A DNA stretch of 64,000 nucleotides from the NCBI RefSeq assembly GCF_007744255.1, contig NZ_CP036267.1, positions 2,049,500 through 2,113,499 of the forward strand, written 5' to 3'. Below the pieces are notes generated by a model that did not search any database, was not told the DNA's origin, and saw only the letters and a program-made list of their open reading frames with translations. Below are positions 7,467 to 15,740 of this stretch, one piece after another; position 1 is the first letter of the stretch, and every line of letters begins with the position of its first letter. Made by a program: the position numbers and the translations under genes. The DNA comes from Thalassoglobus polymorphus (lineage in GTDB: Bacteria > Planctomycetota > Planctomycetia > Planctomycetales > Planctomycetaceae).

Positions 7467-10351
7467 TCTTTAAACAAGTCCTGCTTGGGCCAAGTTGAGA
7501 TTTCATTGGCGGCACGGTGGAGGAGTTTGTCGATCTCTCTACCGAGATGACTTGAAGAGGGACTTGTTCGAGTGTTCATCAGGGCAATGAAGTTTTTTCC
7601 ATCATGCCGTCTGATCATGATTGTTGCAGTCCCTGAGAGCGAGCCTGAATGCCAATGGTTGGTGTTCTCTTCATCAACAGTTCTGTTGGACCAACCCAGA
7701 GAGTAGAAGGTTTCTTTCGGCTTGCCATCTTCGTCATGCCCTGCGAGTCCTGGTGGCCGCGAGTACATGGTCTCGATGCTTTTTCGCGAAAGAACTTTGC
7801 AGTTGTCGGGATCATCAAAAGCCGATGCAAAACGGGCGAGGTCGACAGCTGAGGCAATCCATGCTCCGTGAGCATCCATCGCTTCCAGATGCCAACCGCC
7901 GTAAGCCCAAGGAACTTTTTGGTCGAGATTCGCTGCGAAGACTGACTTACTCGAACCGGGGGAATAGTAGCGAACTTCGTTTTCCGCTCGGTCTTGGAGA
8001 TGAGTTCGTCCGATTCGCATTGTCGTAATACCTAGAGGAGCAAGCACGTGCTGCTTCACATGCACCTCATACCCCTGCCCTGTTACTTTTTCGATAACGC
8101 GGCCGAGCAGGCAGTATCCAAAATTCGAATAGGAGTACCGTTGACCGGGGGCAAAATCGAGCTGTTGACTGAACATCGCAACGATGACATCCTCAGAGCT
8201 CGCAGGGGCTGGGACGCCGACTTGTTTTGCAAACCGGACTGACTGGAACATCGCGTCGAAAGACTTCCCTCGATCCCATCCGCCTCGGTGTTGCAGCAGG
8301 TGCCGGATCGTGATGTCACGTTGACGCGAATCGAATTTATCTTCGGCGGATTCGATGTGTTCTTCGTATTGATCAAGCACTTCGAAAACCTTGTCGTCCA
8401 GACTCAGCTTTCCCTGTTCGACGAGTTGCAGGATGGCGACAGCTGTAATTGGCTTTGAGAGGCTGGCGATGCGGAACAGACTCGTTGGCTGAACTTTTTC
8501 TTTTGCAGCGATATCAGCATAGCCATATCCGCGTGCGTGCATGAGCTGACCATTGTTCGTCACTGCCACTGCGAGTCCCGGAACATGGTGCGTCTTCATA
8601 AACTCGCGAATATGTTGATCGTAACTTGCTGTTTCTGTTTGAATTTTTCCCGTGGAAAGATTGTACGCTGCTTTGGCTTCGTCGTAGCCCGGACCACGCA
8701 GAACTCGCCCCGGTCGATTGCCGGTAGCTTTTCCGGCTTTCAAAACAAGTTGGCCATTGACGATGACGTGCTGCATGCCCTCAGAGAGAGCATCCGGTTG
8801 TTCGAAAGTTGCTTTGTCTGTCAGCTTTTCATAGTCGAAGAGAATGACATCAGCCGCCAGACCTTCGGCGATTCGGCCGCGGTCATAGATTCTCACGTCA
8901 TTCGCTGCGACGGCAGTTGCTTGGGCGATGGCTCTTTCGAGAGAGAGCACTCCCAAGTCTCGCACGTATCGTGAAAGCATTCTGGGAAACGATCCGAAGG
9001 CTCTGGGATGAGAGGCGATACGGTTGCCGCTTGCTGGTCCAACGTCGGTGCAGAATGAAACGAATTCCTGCTGCATTGCCAGGATTTTATTGGCCTCGGA
9101 CATTGTTTGAGGCAACGCGAACGCTCCGGATTTTGCGAGGTTGAAGAATGTCTCCCAAGGGTCTTCCCCTTTTATTTTTGCAATTTCAGCAACGCTATTG
9201 CCTTGATACTTAGCATATTCTGGATCGGACGATTGACCAATGACGATGCGATTCCAATCGTGACCGGAATGCCGAAACCAGTTTTCCCAGCCATCGGTTG
9301 ATTCCATCTCTTTGCGGATTTCTGCCCGGAGTTCCGGGTCGTCCAGTTGACGGCGAAGCTTGTCGTAGCCCTCGGTGAAATGACGCGGGTGGATCAACGC
9401 CGCGATTCCTAATCCGTTGTTGATATACGGATAAATATCGGCGGTCACCTGCTGACCTTTCGAGCGAGCTTCTTTTATCTTTGCGATAGCGAGTTGCATT
9501 TTCCCCCAGTTTTGTTGCCCGGCTGCCTTGAGGTGATAGATGTGAACCGGGGCCTTTCCCATTTCACCGATTTCGAGAGCTTCGTCAATCGCTTCGAGGA
9601 GTTGGTCCCCTTCGTTTCTCATATGCGTGTAATAACCACCACCATATTCACCAGCGACTTTCACTAGAGCACCGATTTCTTCAGTCGTTGCGTAAACAGC
9701 AGGCGGGTAGATTAAGGCTGTCGAAACTCCAATTGCTCCCGCTTCCATCGCTTCTCGGACCAGCGACTGCATCTGCTTGAGTTCATCAGGTGTCGGCCTT
9801 CGATCAACTTCGCCGAGAACAAGTCTGCGAACCTGCATGTGTCCAACTGTTTGGACCACGTTGACCGGCATTCCCTTCATTTCGAGAAGTGCAAAATACT
9901 CAGCCATTGTCGTCCAGCCTTCTCGCAAACCGTCGGATTCATTCAACGGAGCTGCAGAGGAACCCTCCCCGGCATTGATGGTGGTGATTCCTTGTGTGAG
10001 CAAGTTCAACGCGGACTTGGGGTCTTCCATGAATGGTGTGGCTGTTTGCCCCATCATGTCGATGAATCCGGGAGCGACGATCAACCCGGCGGCATCAATC
10101 GATTCCTTTCCCATCTTCGCGGTCAGCTGACCAATCTTTTTTACTTTTCCGTTTGCGATACCAATATCGGCGACATACCACGGCGCACCGGTTCCGTCGA
10201 CGATTCGTCCGTTCAGGATGACAAGATCGTAAGGCTCAGCGGCTGCGACCCTCCCGGAATTAGAATGAACAAGCACAAAAGTGAGCAGTCCGGCTAAGGT
10301 GAAGAATTTGTTCACAAGGTCTTCCATTGAGACTGAAGTTGGCAGGTTCAA
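7460..10351 (-). CDS. D-aminoacylase-like amidohydrolase fused to a beta-lactamase-family serine hydrolase
   Basis: 963 residues with an N-terminal signal sequence (hydrophobic LAGLLTFVLVHS, AAAE end); the true start may be the ATG nine codons on. Residues about 40-560 match the N-acyl-D-amino-acid deacylase family (YDLVILNGRIVDGTGAPWYV, VAPGFID, YYTHMRNEGDQLLEAIDEAL, VHIYHLKAAG, VIGQSSDPE). After VAPGFID the usual metal-binding HxH is replaced by MGQ, so metal binding is changed from the textbook enzyme. Residues about 580-963 are a class C beta-lactamase/DD-peptidase-like domain: SLSK (about 630), YSN in YSYSNFGY (about 740) and HSG in HWHSGS (about 900). Likely role: periplasmic release of D-amino acids from N-acyl or peptide substrates (inference). 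It follows the FG-GAP gene by 20 bp in the same direction. Confidence 0.85.
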   Translation of the reverse strand: MNLPTSVSMEDLVNKFFTLAGLLTFVLVHSNSGRVAAAEPYDLVILNGRIVDGTGAPWYVADIGIANGKVKKIGQLTAKMGKESIDAAGLIVAPGFIDMMGQTATPFMEDPKSALNLLTQGITTINAGEGSSAAPLNESDGLREGWTTMAEYFALLEMKGMPVNVVQTVGHMQVRRLVLGEVDRRPTPDELKQMQSLVREAMEAGAIGVSTALIYPPAVYATTEEIGALVKVAGEYGGGYYTHMRNEGDQLLEAIDEALEIGEMGKAPVHIYHLKAAGQQNWGKMQLAIAKIKEARSKGQQVTADIYPYINNGLGIAALIHPRHFTEGYDKLRRQLDDPELRAEIRKEMESTDGWENWFRHSGHDWNRIVIGQSSDPEYAKYQGNSVAEIAKIKGEDPWETFFNLAKSGAFALPQTMSEANKILAMQQEFVSFCTDVGPASGNRIASHPRAFGSFPRMLSRYVRDLGVLSLERAIAQATAVAANDVRIYDRGRIAEGLAADVILFDYEKLTDKATFEQPDALSEGMQHVIVNGQLVLKAGKATGNRPGRVLRGPGYDEAKAAYNLSTGKIQTETASYDQHIREFMKTHHVPGLAVAVTNNGQLMHARGYGYADIAAKEKVQPTSLFRIASLSKPITAVAILQLVEQGKLSLDDKVFEVLDQYEEHIESAEDKFDSRQRDITIRHLLQHRGGWDRGKSFDAMFQSVRFAKQVGVPAPASSEDVIVAMFSQQLDFAPGQRYSYSNFGYCLLGRVIEKVTGQGYEVHVKQHVLAPLGITTMRIGRTHLQDRAENEVRYYSPGSSKSVFAANLDQKVPWAYGGWHLEAMDAHGAWIASAVDLARFASAFDDPDNCKVLSRKSIETMYSRPPGLAGHDEDGKPKETFYSLGWSNRTVDEENTNHWHSGSLSGTATIMIRRHDGKNFIALMNTRTSPSSSHLGREIDKLLHRAANEISTWPKQDLFKDY

Positions 10352-10371
10352 GTGTCGCTGAATGCGTCTTA

Positions 10372-12123
10372 CTATTTTGGGGTAATCTTTATGAAATCAA
10401 TTCCAAGCATGTAGCTCTTCTTGGCTTTGGGGTTCGCTCCGAGAATCTGAATCGTTAAAGTCGAAGCGTTGGTGTCGATTTTAACATCATCAAATTTCAG
10501 GACTCCGGTCGTGATGACGTTTGTTTCGAAGAGATCAATCGGCGGACCCAGCTGGAAGTCTCCGATTGAGAGTTGAACGACTCCGTAATCGCGAGCACAT
10601 GTGAGGACGAGCTCCAAATCGAAGCTTCCTTTTGGAATGTCGAGCGGAATTTGTAGTTCGTCTCCCGGTTTGCCACCGATCCAGAAGAGTTGAGCATCTC
10701 CGCTCCAGCGGTCTGCTTTAAAGTTCTTCATCGACTGGACCCGAACCGTTCCAGCAGAGGGGGTGAGCTTTAAGGATTCGCCTTCGATGGCATTTTCAAC
10801 GGCTCCGGTTTTTTGATCGATGACTGCTTTTGTCCCACGAAGCGAGACTGCTCCATCAACTTTAGGAAGTGGTTTCCCTTTGTACTTCTGAGGCTGTGCC
10901 TGCTTCCAGGCTGTTTCATTCACACGTGAAATTTTGTGCGTTAAGACATGTGCACCGACCATACCTCCGGTGATGATGTCGTGCTGACCATCTTTGTTAA
11001 TGTCGGCCGTGACCAGTTGACGTCCGATCCCTGCTTCACCATCAGCCTGATACGGAAGCCAGTCGACACCGTCGTCCGTGCGGACAAGTCGAAACCAGTA
11101 AACGACTGCACCGGCGTCCCAAAGCGGACTTTGTTGATGGTGTGAATAGTACGTTTTCCCTGTGACAATGTCCTTGAGCCCGTCGCCATCGACATCAGTC
11201 AGGTTCACAGAGTGTAACTCGCTGAAGAGGACTCCATACCGATTCAGAGAAGGATGATCGCCCATGATGAGGTGTTGTTTGAATGTTCGCTCCTCACCGT
11301 CTTGAATTTGTTCATACCATGAAAGACCAAACTCGTGGGCTGCTTCGCTGGTAATGACGTCGTTGTCTCCATCGCCATCGATATCGTAAGCATACATTTC
11401 CGCTCCGCCATAGGCCGTTGTGAAGGAGACCGAATGGGCGAGCCATCGCGAGGAATCGGCCTTCGACTCAGGCTGTTCATACCAGCCTTTGGAGTGAATG
11501 ATGTCTTCCCGTCCATCGCCATTGATGTCCCCTACTCCGAGACCATGTCCGAATCGCTTTGCCGTAACTTGTTCTGAAATGGGGTGAAAGGTCCATTTTG
11601 AGAAAGGTTTCTCCCAGTCAATAGAGGCGTACCCAAAAAAGCCGTCGCGCGTACAAACGAGTTCAGGACGTTCGTCTCCCACCAGATTTGTAAATTGTGG
11701 GGATTCGTTCGAGACCCAATCAAAGACTTCGTGTTTTGTCCAATGCTCCGAGCCTCCCTGCTTGCCTGGATTCTCATAGACGTATGCCGGAGTTCCCGGG
11801 AATCCGGCAGTGAGGATGTCTTTCCAGCCATCGCCGTTGAAATCATAGGTCCATGAGAAAAAGTTGTCGGCGTATCGATCACGGTTCTGCGGGACTGGTT
11901 TGTAAATTTCGTAGCTCATTTCGAAATCGGGACCGGCGAACCAGAGTGGCCCATAGACGATATCTTCGTGCCCGTCATTGTTGAGGTCGCCAACTGAAAC
12001 GCCTTCAGAGAAATAATTATCTGAAAGTTGTTTTCGCTCAAATGTGTGTAATGAAAAATCGTCTCCTCTGGAGTTCGATTGAAGCAACATCGCCAACAGC
12101 AGGATCGTTAGAATTCTGAGCAT
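10372..12123 (-). CDS. Secreted FG-GAP/VCBS repeat protein
   Basis: 583 residues: signal peptide MLRILTILLLAMLLQSNSRG, then at least six calcium-loop repeats (DLNNDGHEDI, DFNGDGWKDI, DINGDGREDI, DIDGDGDNDV, DVDGDGLKDI, DINKDGQHDI) forming an integrin-like beta-propeller, then a C-terminal beta-sandwich of about 130 residues that resembles carbohydrate-binding domains. Probably an extracellular binding protein. It is first in a two-gene minus-strand unit with the amidohydrolase/beta-lactamase fusion. No catalytic motif is seen. Confidence 0.8.
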   Translation of the reverse strand: MLRILTILLLAMLLQSNSRGDDFSLHTFERKQLSDNYFSEGVSVGDLNNDGHEDIVYGPLWFAGPDFEMSYEIYKPVPQNRDRYADNFFSWTYDFNGDGWKDILTAGFPGTPAYVYENPGKQGGSEHWTKHEVFDWVSNESPQFTNLVGDERPELVCTRDGFFGYASIDWEKPFSKWTFHPISEQVTAKRFGHGLGVGDINGDGREDIIHSKGWYEQPESKADSSRWLAHSVSFTTAYGGAEMYAYDIDGDGDNDVITSEAAHEFGLSWYEQIQDGEERTFKQHLIMGDHPSLNRYGVLFSELHSVNLTDVDGDGLKDIVTGKTYYSHHQQSPLWDAGAVVYWFRLVRTDDGVDWLPYQADGEAGIGRQLVTADINKDGQHDIITGGMVGAHVLTHKISRVNETAWKQAQPQKYKGKPLPKVDGAVSLRGTKAVIDQKTGAVENAIEGESLKLTPSAGTVRVQSMKNFKADRWSGDAQLFWIGGKPGDELQIPLDIPKGSFDLELVLTCARDYGVVQLSIGDFQLGPPIDLFETNVITTGVLKFDDVKIDTNASTLTIQILGANPKAKKSYMLGIDFIKITPK

Positions 12124-12131
12124 GATTTGCC

Positions 12132-12150
12132 TTTTTAGAACTGATCCGAA
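12132..12150. repeat. Isolated family-1 terminus
   Basis: TTTTTAGAACTGATCCGAAA matches the terminal repeat of the family-1 elements and lies about 10 bp upstream of the FG-GAP start codon. The rest of the element is not recognisable, so this is a relic or a chance match. Confidence 0.4.
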
Positions 12151-12405
12151 AGCTCGAACTCGGTTTCTGGAACAAGAAGGAAATTGCTCAGCGGAATGGT
12201 TCTGCGGGCTCTAGAAGTTCCATGTCTGTTCAAGTCCGAGAGACCACTATGACAGTTAAGAGCATGGAATTTCAATCGTAACAGTCAAGAACATATCGTG
12301 GAGAACATCTCATGTAGCAACTGCCGATGGGGTGACATGCAGTGGGGTGACGAATTAGAGTTGTCGTCGGTGGTTGTCCCATGAACTTACAAGATCTGGT
12401 TTGCG

Positions 12406-14124
12406 ATGCCTGAACTGTTGCTCGCTCTGCTTTCGCTCATGCCCATTCTCGTCGTAGGTGTTTTTCTGGTTGGGCTTCGCTGGCCAGCCAGTCGAGCGAT
12501 GCCGCTTTCATACCTGACTGCAGTGGTGCTGGCTCTATTCGTCTGGAATGTTTCGTTAGCACAAGTGGCAGCCGCCTCAGTGAAAGGGGCGGTGATCGCC
12601 GTCACGTTGCTCTACATTATCTTTGGAGCGATTCTGTTGCTCAATGTGCTGCGCGAGGGAGGCGCTCTCCAGCGAATTCGGCAGACGTTTACTGATATTT
12701 CACCCGATCGACGTGTGCAGGCGATCATTATTGGCTGGTTGTTTGGAAGCTTTATCGAAGGCTCTGCCGGATTCGGAACGCCCGCTGCGGTCGCTGTTCC
12801 TCTCATGGTGGGGCTTGGATTTCCTCCGTTGGCAGCCGTGATGGTCGGTATGATTATTCAGAGTACACCTGTCTCATTCGGCGCCGTCGGAACACCGATT
12901 CTGATCGGAGTGAAAGGAAGCCTCGAAGGGAGCAGCGAAGTGATGGCCTACTTCGAAAGCATGGGCATTTCGACTTTAGATGACGGTCTTCGAATGATCG
13001 GATTTCGAGTTGCTCTCATTCATGCGTCTGTCGGAATACTGATTCCCCTGTTCGTTGTCTGCATGCTGACTCGGTTCTTTGGAGAGAAGAAATCCTGGAA
13101 AGAGGGTCTCGCGGTTTGGCCGTTCGCTATCTTTGCAGCCCTCGCGATGATCGTTCCGTATGTGATCGTCGCCTGTCTTCTCGGTCCGGAGTTCCCGTCA
13201 CTGTTGGGGGGATTGATCGGGCTTTCTATTGTTGTCTTCGCCGGTCAGCGTGGGTTTCTTGTTCCGAAAGGTGATGCCATTTGGGGTTTTCCCGAGCCGA
13301 GTCACTGGCCAGATGACTGGAGAGGACGAATGATTCTCAAGGTCAATACCACCAGGACAATGTCACTGATGCGAGCATGGTCACCATATTTTCTTGTCGC
13401 AATTTTACTGGTACTCACACGAGTCCCATCGTTGCCAGGTTTTGCTGGTGAGTCGGGAAATGGTCTCAAAGACTTCGTGAGATCAGTGGTGCTTTCTAAA
13501 GAAAATCTGTTCGGGACTCACATTTCACTGAAGGCTGAGCCGCTTTATATTCCGGGTGCGGTCTTTGTTTTCGTCTCGCTGATATCGATTCCACTGTTCC
13601 GCATGACTGGTCAACAAGCCAAAAATGCTTTCGCTGATTCTGTAAAGACGATTTCTTTAGCATCCGTGGCACTCCTCTTTGCAGTCCCGATGGTGCAGGT
13701 CTTTCTCAATAGCGATGGCGGGGCGTCTGGCTATGAGACGATGCCGTTCGTCCTGGCGAATGCAATTGCGAATGTGGCCGGTGGGACATGGCCGATGTTC
13801 GCTCCGTTGATCGGTGGAATGGGAGCTGCGGTCGCTGGCTCGAATACCAATTCGAATATGATGTTTTCGCTGTTTCAGTTCGGCGTCGGTCAACGTGTTG
13901 GCTATGACCCCGGATGGATCATCGCGCTACAAGCGGTGGGAGGAGCAGCCGGGAACATGATTTGTGTTCACAATGTCGTTGCGGCGTCTGCTGTCGTTGG
14001 GTTGGCCGGGAGAGAAGGCGAGATCATTCGCCGAACTGCTATTCCCTTTTGTTACTATGTTTTGACTGCTGGGCTGATTGGAACGTGGATCGTGACTGTC
14101 TTGAGTTACCAGATTGTCGTTTAA
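12406..14124 (+). CDS. lctP: L-lactate permease family (LctP) transporter
   Basis: 572 residues with about 12-14 hydrophobic segments. Diagnostic stretches of the LctP family: GWLFGSFIEGSAGFGTPAAV, GMIIQSTPVSFGAVGTPILI, SNTNSNMMFSLFQFGVG and AAGNMICVHNVVAASAVVGL. Role: proton-coupled uptake of lactate or a related hydroxy acid across the inner membrane. The last ten residues or so (after TVL) differ from the second copy of this 3' end at 15483-15715, suggesting the present C-terminus (SYQIVV) was created by a recombination event. The sulfatase at 15741 was probably the original downstream neighbour. Confidence 0.93.
   Translation: MPELLLALLSLMPILVVGVFLVGLRWPASRAMPLSYLTAVVLALFVWNVSLAQVAAASVKGAVIAVTLLYIIFGAILLLNVLREGGALQRIRQTFTDISPDRRVQAIIIGWLFGSFIEGSAGFGTPAAVAVPLMVGLGFPPLAAVMVGMIIQSTPVSFGAVGTPILIGVKGSLEGSSEVMAYFESMGISTLDDGLRMIGFRVALIHASVGILIPLFVVCMLTRFFGEKKSWKEGLAVWPFAIFAALAMIVPYVIVACLLGPEFPSLLGGLIGLSIVVFAGQRGFLVPKGDAIWGFPEPSHWPDDWRGRMILKVNTTRTMSLMRAWSPYFLVAILLVLTRVPSLPGFAGESGNGLKDFVRSVVLSKENLFGTHISLKAEPLYIPGAVFVFVSLISIPLFRMTGQQAKNAFADSVKTISLASVALLFAVPMVQVFLNSDGGASGYETMPFVLANAIANVAGGTWPMFAPLIGGMGAAVAGSNTNSNMMFSLFQFGVGQRVGYDPGWIIALQAVGGAAGNMICVHNVVAASAVVGLAGREGEIIRRTAIPFCYYVLTAGLIGTWIVTVLSYQIVV
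13871..14103 (+). repeat. Left copy of a 233-bp direct repeat (lctP 3' end)
   Basis: Aligned without gaps to 15483-15715. I count 11 base differences, all at third codon positions and all synonymous, so both copies encode the same 77 residues. This copy is part of the intact permease gene. Confidence 0.95.
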
Positions 14125-14191
14125 ACAGTACCTGATAGTTCAATTTTGTACTCCACCGAATGCAATAACAATATACAGGAAAGTGAGCGAA

Positions 14192-15385
14192 ATGAAAGCC
14201 GTAGAACTCTTCAAGCGGATTGTAGAAATGGTCCCTCAATGGTATGAGGCAGATGCTGGTGCGGTCCGTCACGAATTGAAAATTGGAGATGATTTTTTCA
14301 CGTTCTATAGTCACATTGAACTGACTCCAGCTCTTAACCAATTCTGGAACACGGTGAAAATTAGAATCAATGACTTCGCTGATTTTGTGGAGAATCAACC
14401 ACCGAGCATTGGAGATTGTATTCAGGAGTCTCTGGTTAAAGTATGGCTTGAAATAGAGAATAATAGTATTGATTGGGATAAGGTTTTAGCATATGCACAT
14501 TTCTTGAAAAATCGGACTTGCGAAAATTTGCCGGTTTCTGTGAATCTTGTAATACTCCCTGATCAAAATGGTGATGGTGATATAAATGATCCAGCGCTGA
14601 ATAAATTGTTAGATCAACTTGCGGTATCTCGGACTACTTATATTTCCTGCGATGGACAGCTACGTCCCATTTCTTTTGAAAACATCAAATGTTCGGAGGT
14701 ATTCGAACCTCAAGACTACACATTTCATCCAGAGTTTTTGCACCCATTCAATTGTTTGTTAAAAAGATTGCAATCCGATCAAAATAAATCTGCATATACA
14801 TTGCACGTGACCAAGACACGAGACTTAATCATCATGAACATAGACGGTCTGTTGGCTTCTAATCGTAAAGGAGAGTGGAAGATTTATGATGTTAGGACTT
14901 TTAAAAACTCTATTTCTGGCGCTATGGGGGATTACCGAGTTGGGTGTAACCTGTTTGGGGTTTTATTCGATCTTAGCTTCAGGAGACATGGTGGTTTACT
15001 CATTTTTGACAAGCGAGGAAGTGTTTCCAATCACATTGTAAGTGGGAATGATTTAGGGGATAATCATATTCTTAATCCATGGAAAGGAAAGTTTAATTTA
15101 GCCTGTAGTAATACAGAGATTCATCGGAGCAGAGTGATTCTTGCTGAACTGGCAAGTATCGATGGCGCTATAGTTTTCGATGAGGGTAGAATTACCCATG
15201 TTGGAGCATTGATTGAGCCTCACCCGAATGTCCCAAGTCAAGTTGGTGCTAGGACAACCGCTGCGTTGTCTGCATTAAAATGGGGAGGAGTTCCAGCAAA
15301 GATCAGTTCTGATGGGGATGTGTCTATCCACTTCATCAGCCACGGGGACGGTACTCAGTCTGAAGCTACCATGCGGTTTTCATGA
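14192..15385 (+). CDS. DACNV/DisA_N-like (diadenylate-cyclase-related) putative sensor protein
   Basis: 397 residues from the ATG at 14192, preceded by AGGAAAGTGAGCGA. The N-terminal half is an unassigned alpha/beta region. The C-terminal half follows the DAC (DisA_N) pattern: LFDLSFRRHGGLLIFDKRG, a linker, LAELASIDGAIVFDEGRITH, VGALIEPHPNV, GARTTAALSALKWGG, ISSDGDVSIHF. The DGA motif is kept; the ATP-binding RHR of active cyclases reads RTT. I therefore read it as the DACNV-type divergent branch, thought to act as a nucleotide sensor rather than a cyclase (family knowledge; activity not shown). The gene is clearly AT-richer than its flanks and lies inside the duplicated lctP 3' end, so it is probably acquired DNA. 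Confidence 0.65.
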   Translation: MKAVELFKRIVEMVPQWYEADAGAVRHELKIGDDFFTFYSHIELTPALNQFWNTVKIRINDFADFVENQPPSIGDCIQESLVKVWLEIENNSIDWDKVLAYAHFLKNRTCENLPVSVNLVILPDQNGDGDINDPALNKLLDQLAVSRTTYISCDGQLRPISFENIKCSEVFEPQDYTFHPEFLHPFNCLLKRLQSDQNKSAYTLHVTKTRDLIIMNIDGLLASNRKGEWKIYDVRTFKNSISGAMGDYRVGCNLFGVLFDLSFRRHGGLLIFDKRGSVSNHIVSGNDLGDNHILNPWKGKFNLACSNTEIHRSRVILAELASIDGAIVFDEGRITHVGALIEPHPNVPSQVGARTTAALSALKWGGVPAKISSDGDVSIHFISHGDGTQSEATMRFS

Positions 15386-15454
15386 GGTCTATTTCTAAAC
15401 TACACCTATCAAGCAAAGTGCAAATTAAGAACAATACCATATCCGAGTGCAGGT

Positions 15455-15730
15455 TTGGAGTATCAGCAATATTCTGTTTTATTGTTTCAGTTCGGTGTCG
15501 GTCAACGTGTTGGCTATGACCCCGGATGGATCATCGCGCTACAAGCGGTGGGAGGAGCGGCCGGGAACATGATTTGTGTTCACAATGTTGTTGCGGCGTC
15601 TGCTGTCGTTGGGTTAGCTGGGAGAGAAGGCGAGATTATTCGACGAACTGCAATTCCCTTTTGTTACTATGTTTTAACTGCCGGGCTGATCGGAACGTGG
15701 ATCGTGACTGTCTTGTCGTTTTCTGGTTAA
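15455..15730 (+). pseudogene. Truncated second copy of the lctP 3' end
   Basis: An open frame that encodes the last ~77 residues of the permease (FQFGVGQRVGYDPGWIIAL onward) and then a different tail, TVLSFSG. It has no upstream permease sequence and no good ribosome site, so it is a gene remnant. It ends 10 bp before the sulfatase start codon. Its stop-proximal tail is probably the original C-terminus of the permease that once preceded the sulfatase. Confidence 0.85.
15483..15715 (+). repeat. Right copy of the 233-bp direct repeat (lctP 3' end)
   Basis: Partner of 13871-14103. Upstream similarity fades within about 25 bp, and downstream identity stops exactly after GTCTTG. Confidence 0.95.
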
Positions 15731-15740
15731 GAGCATTGCA

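Noticed and set aside
6355-7475. Active insertion sequence
   Set aside because: At least two frameshifts and a nonsense codon, no OrfA and no clear terminal repeats.
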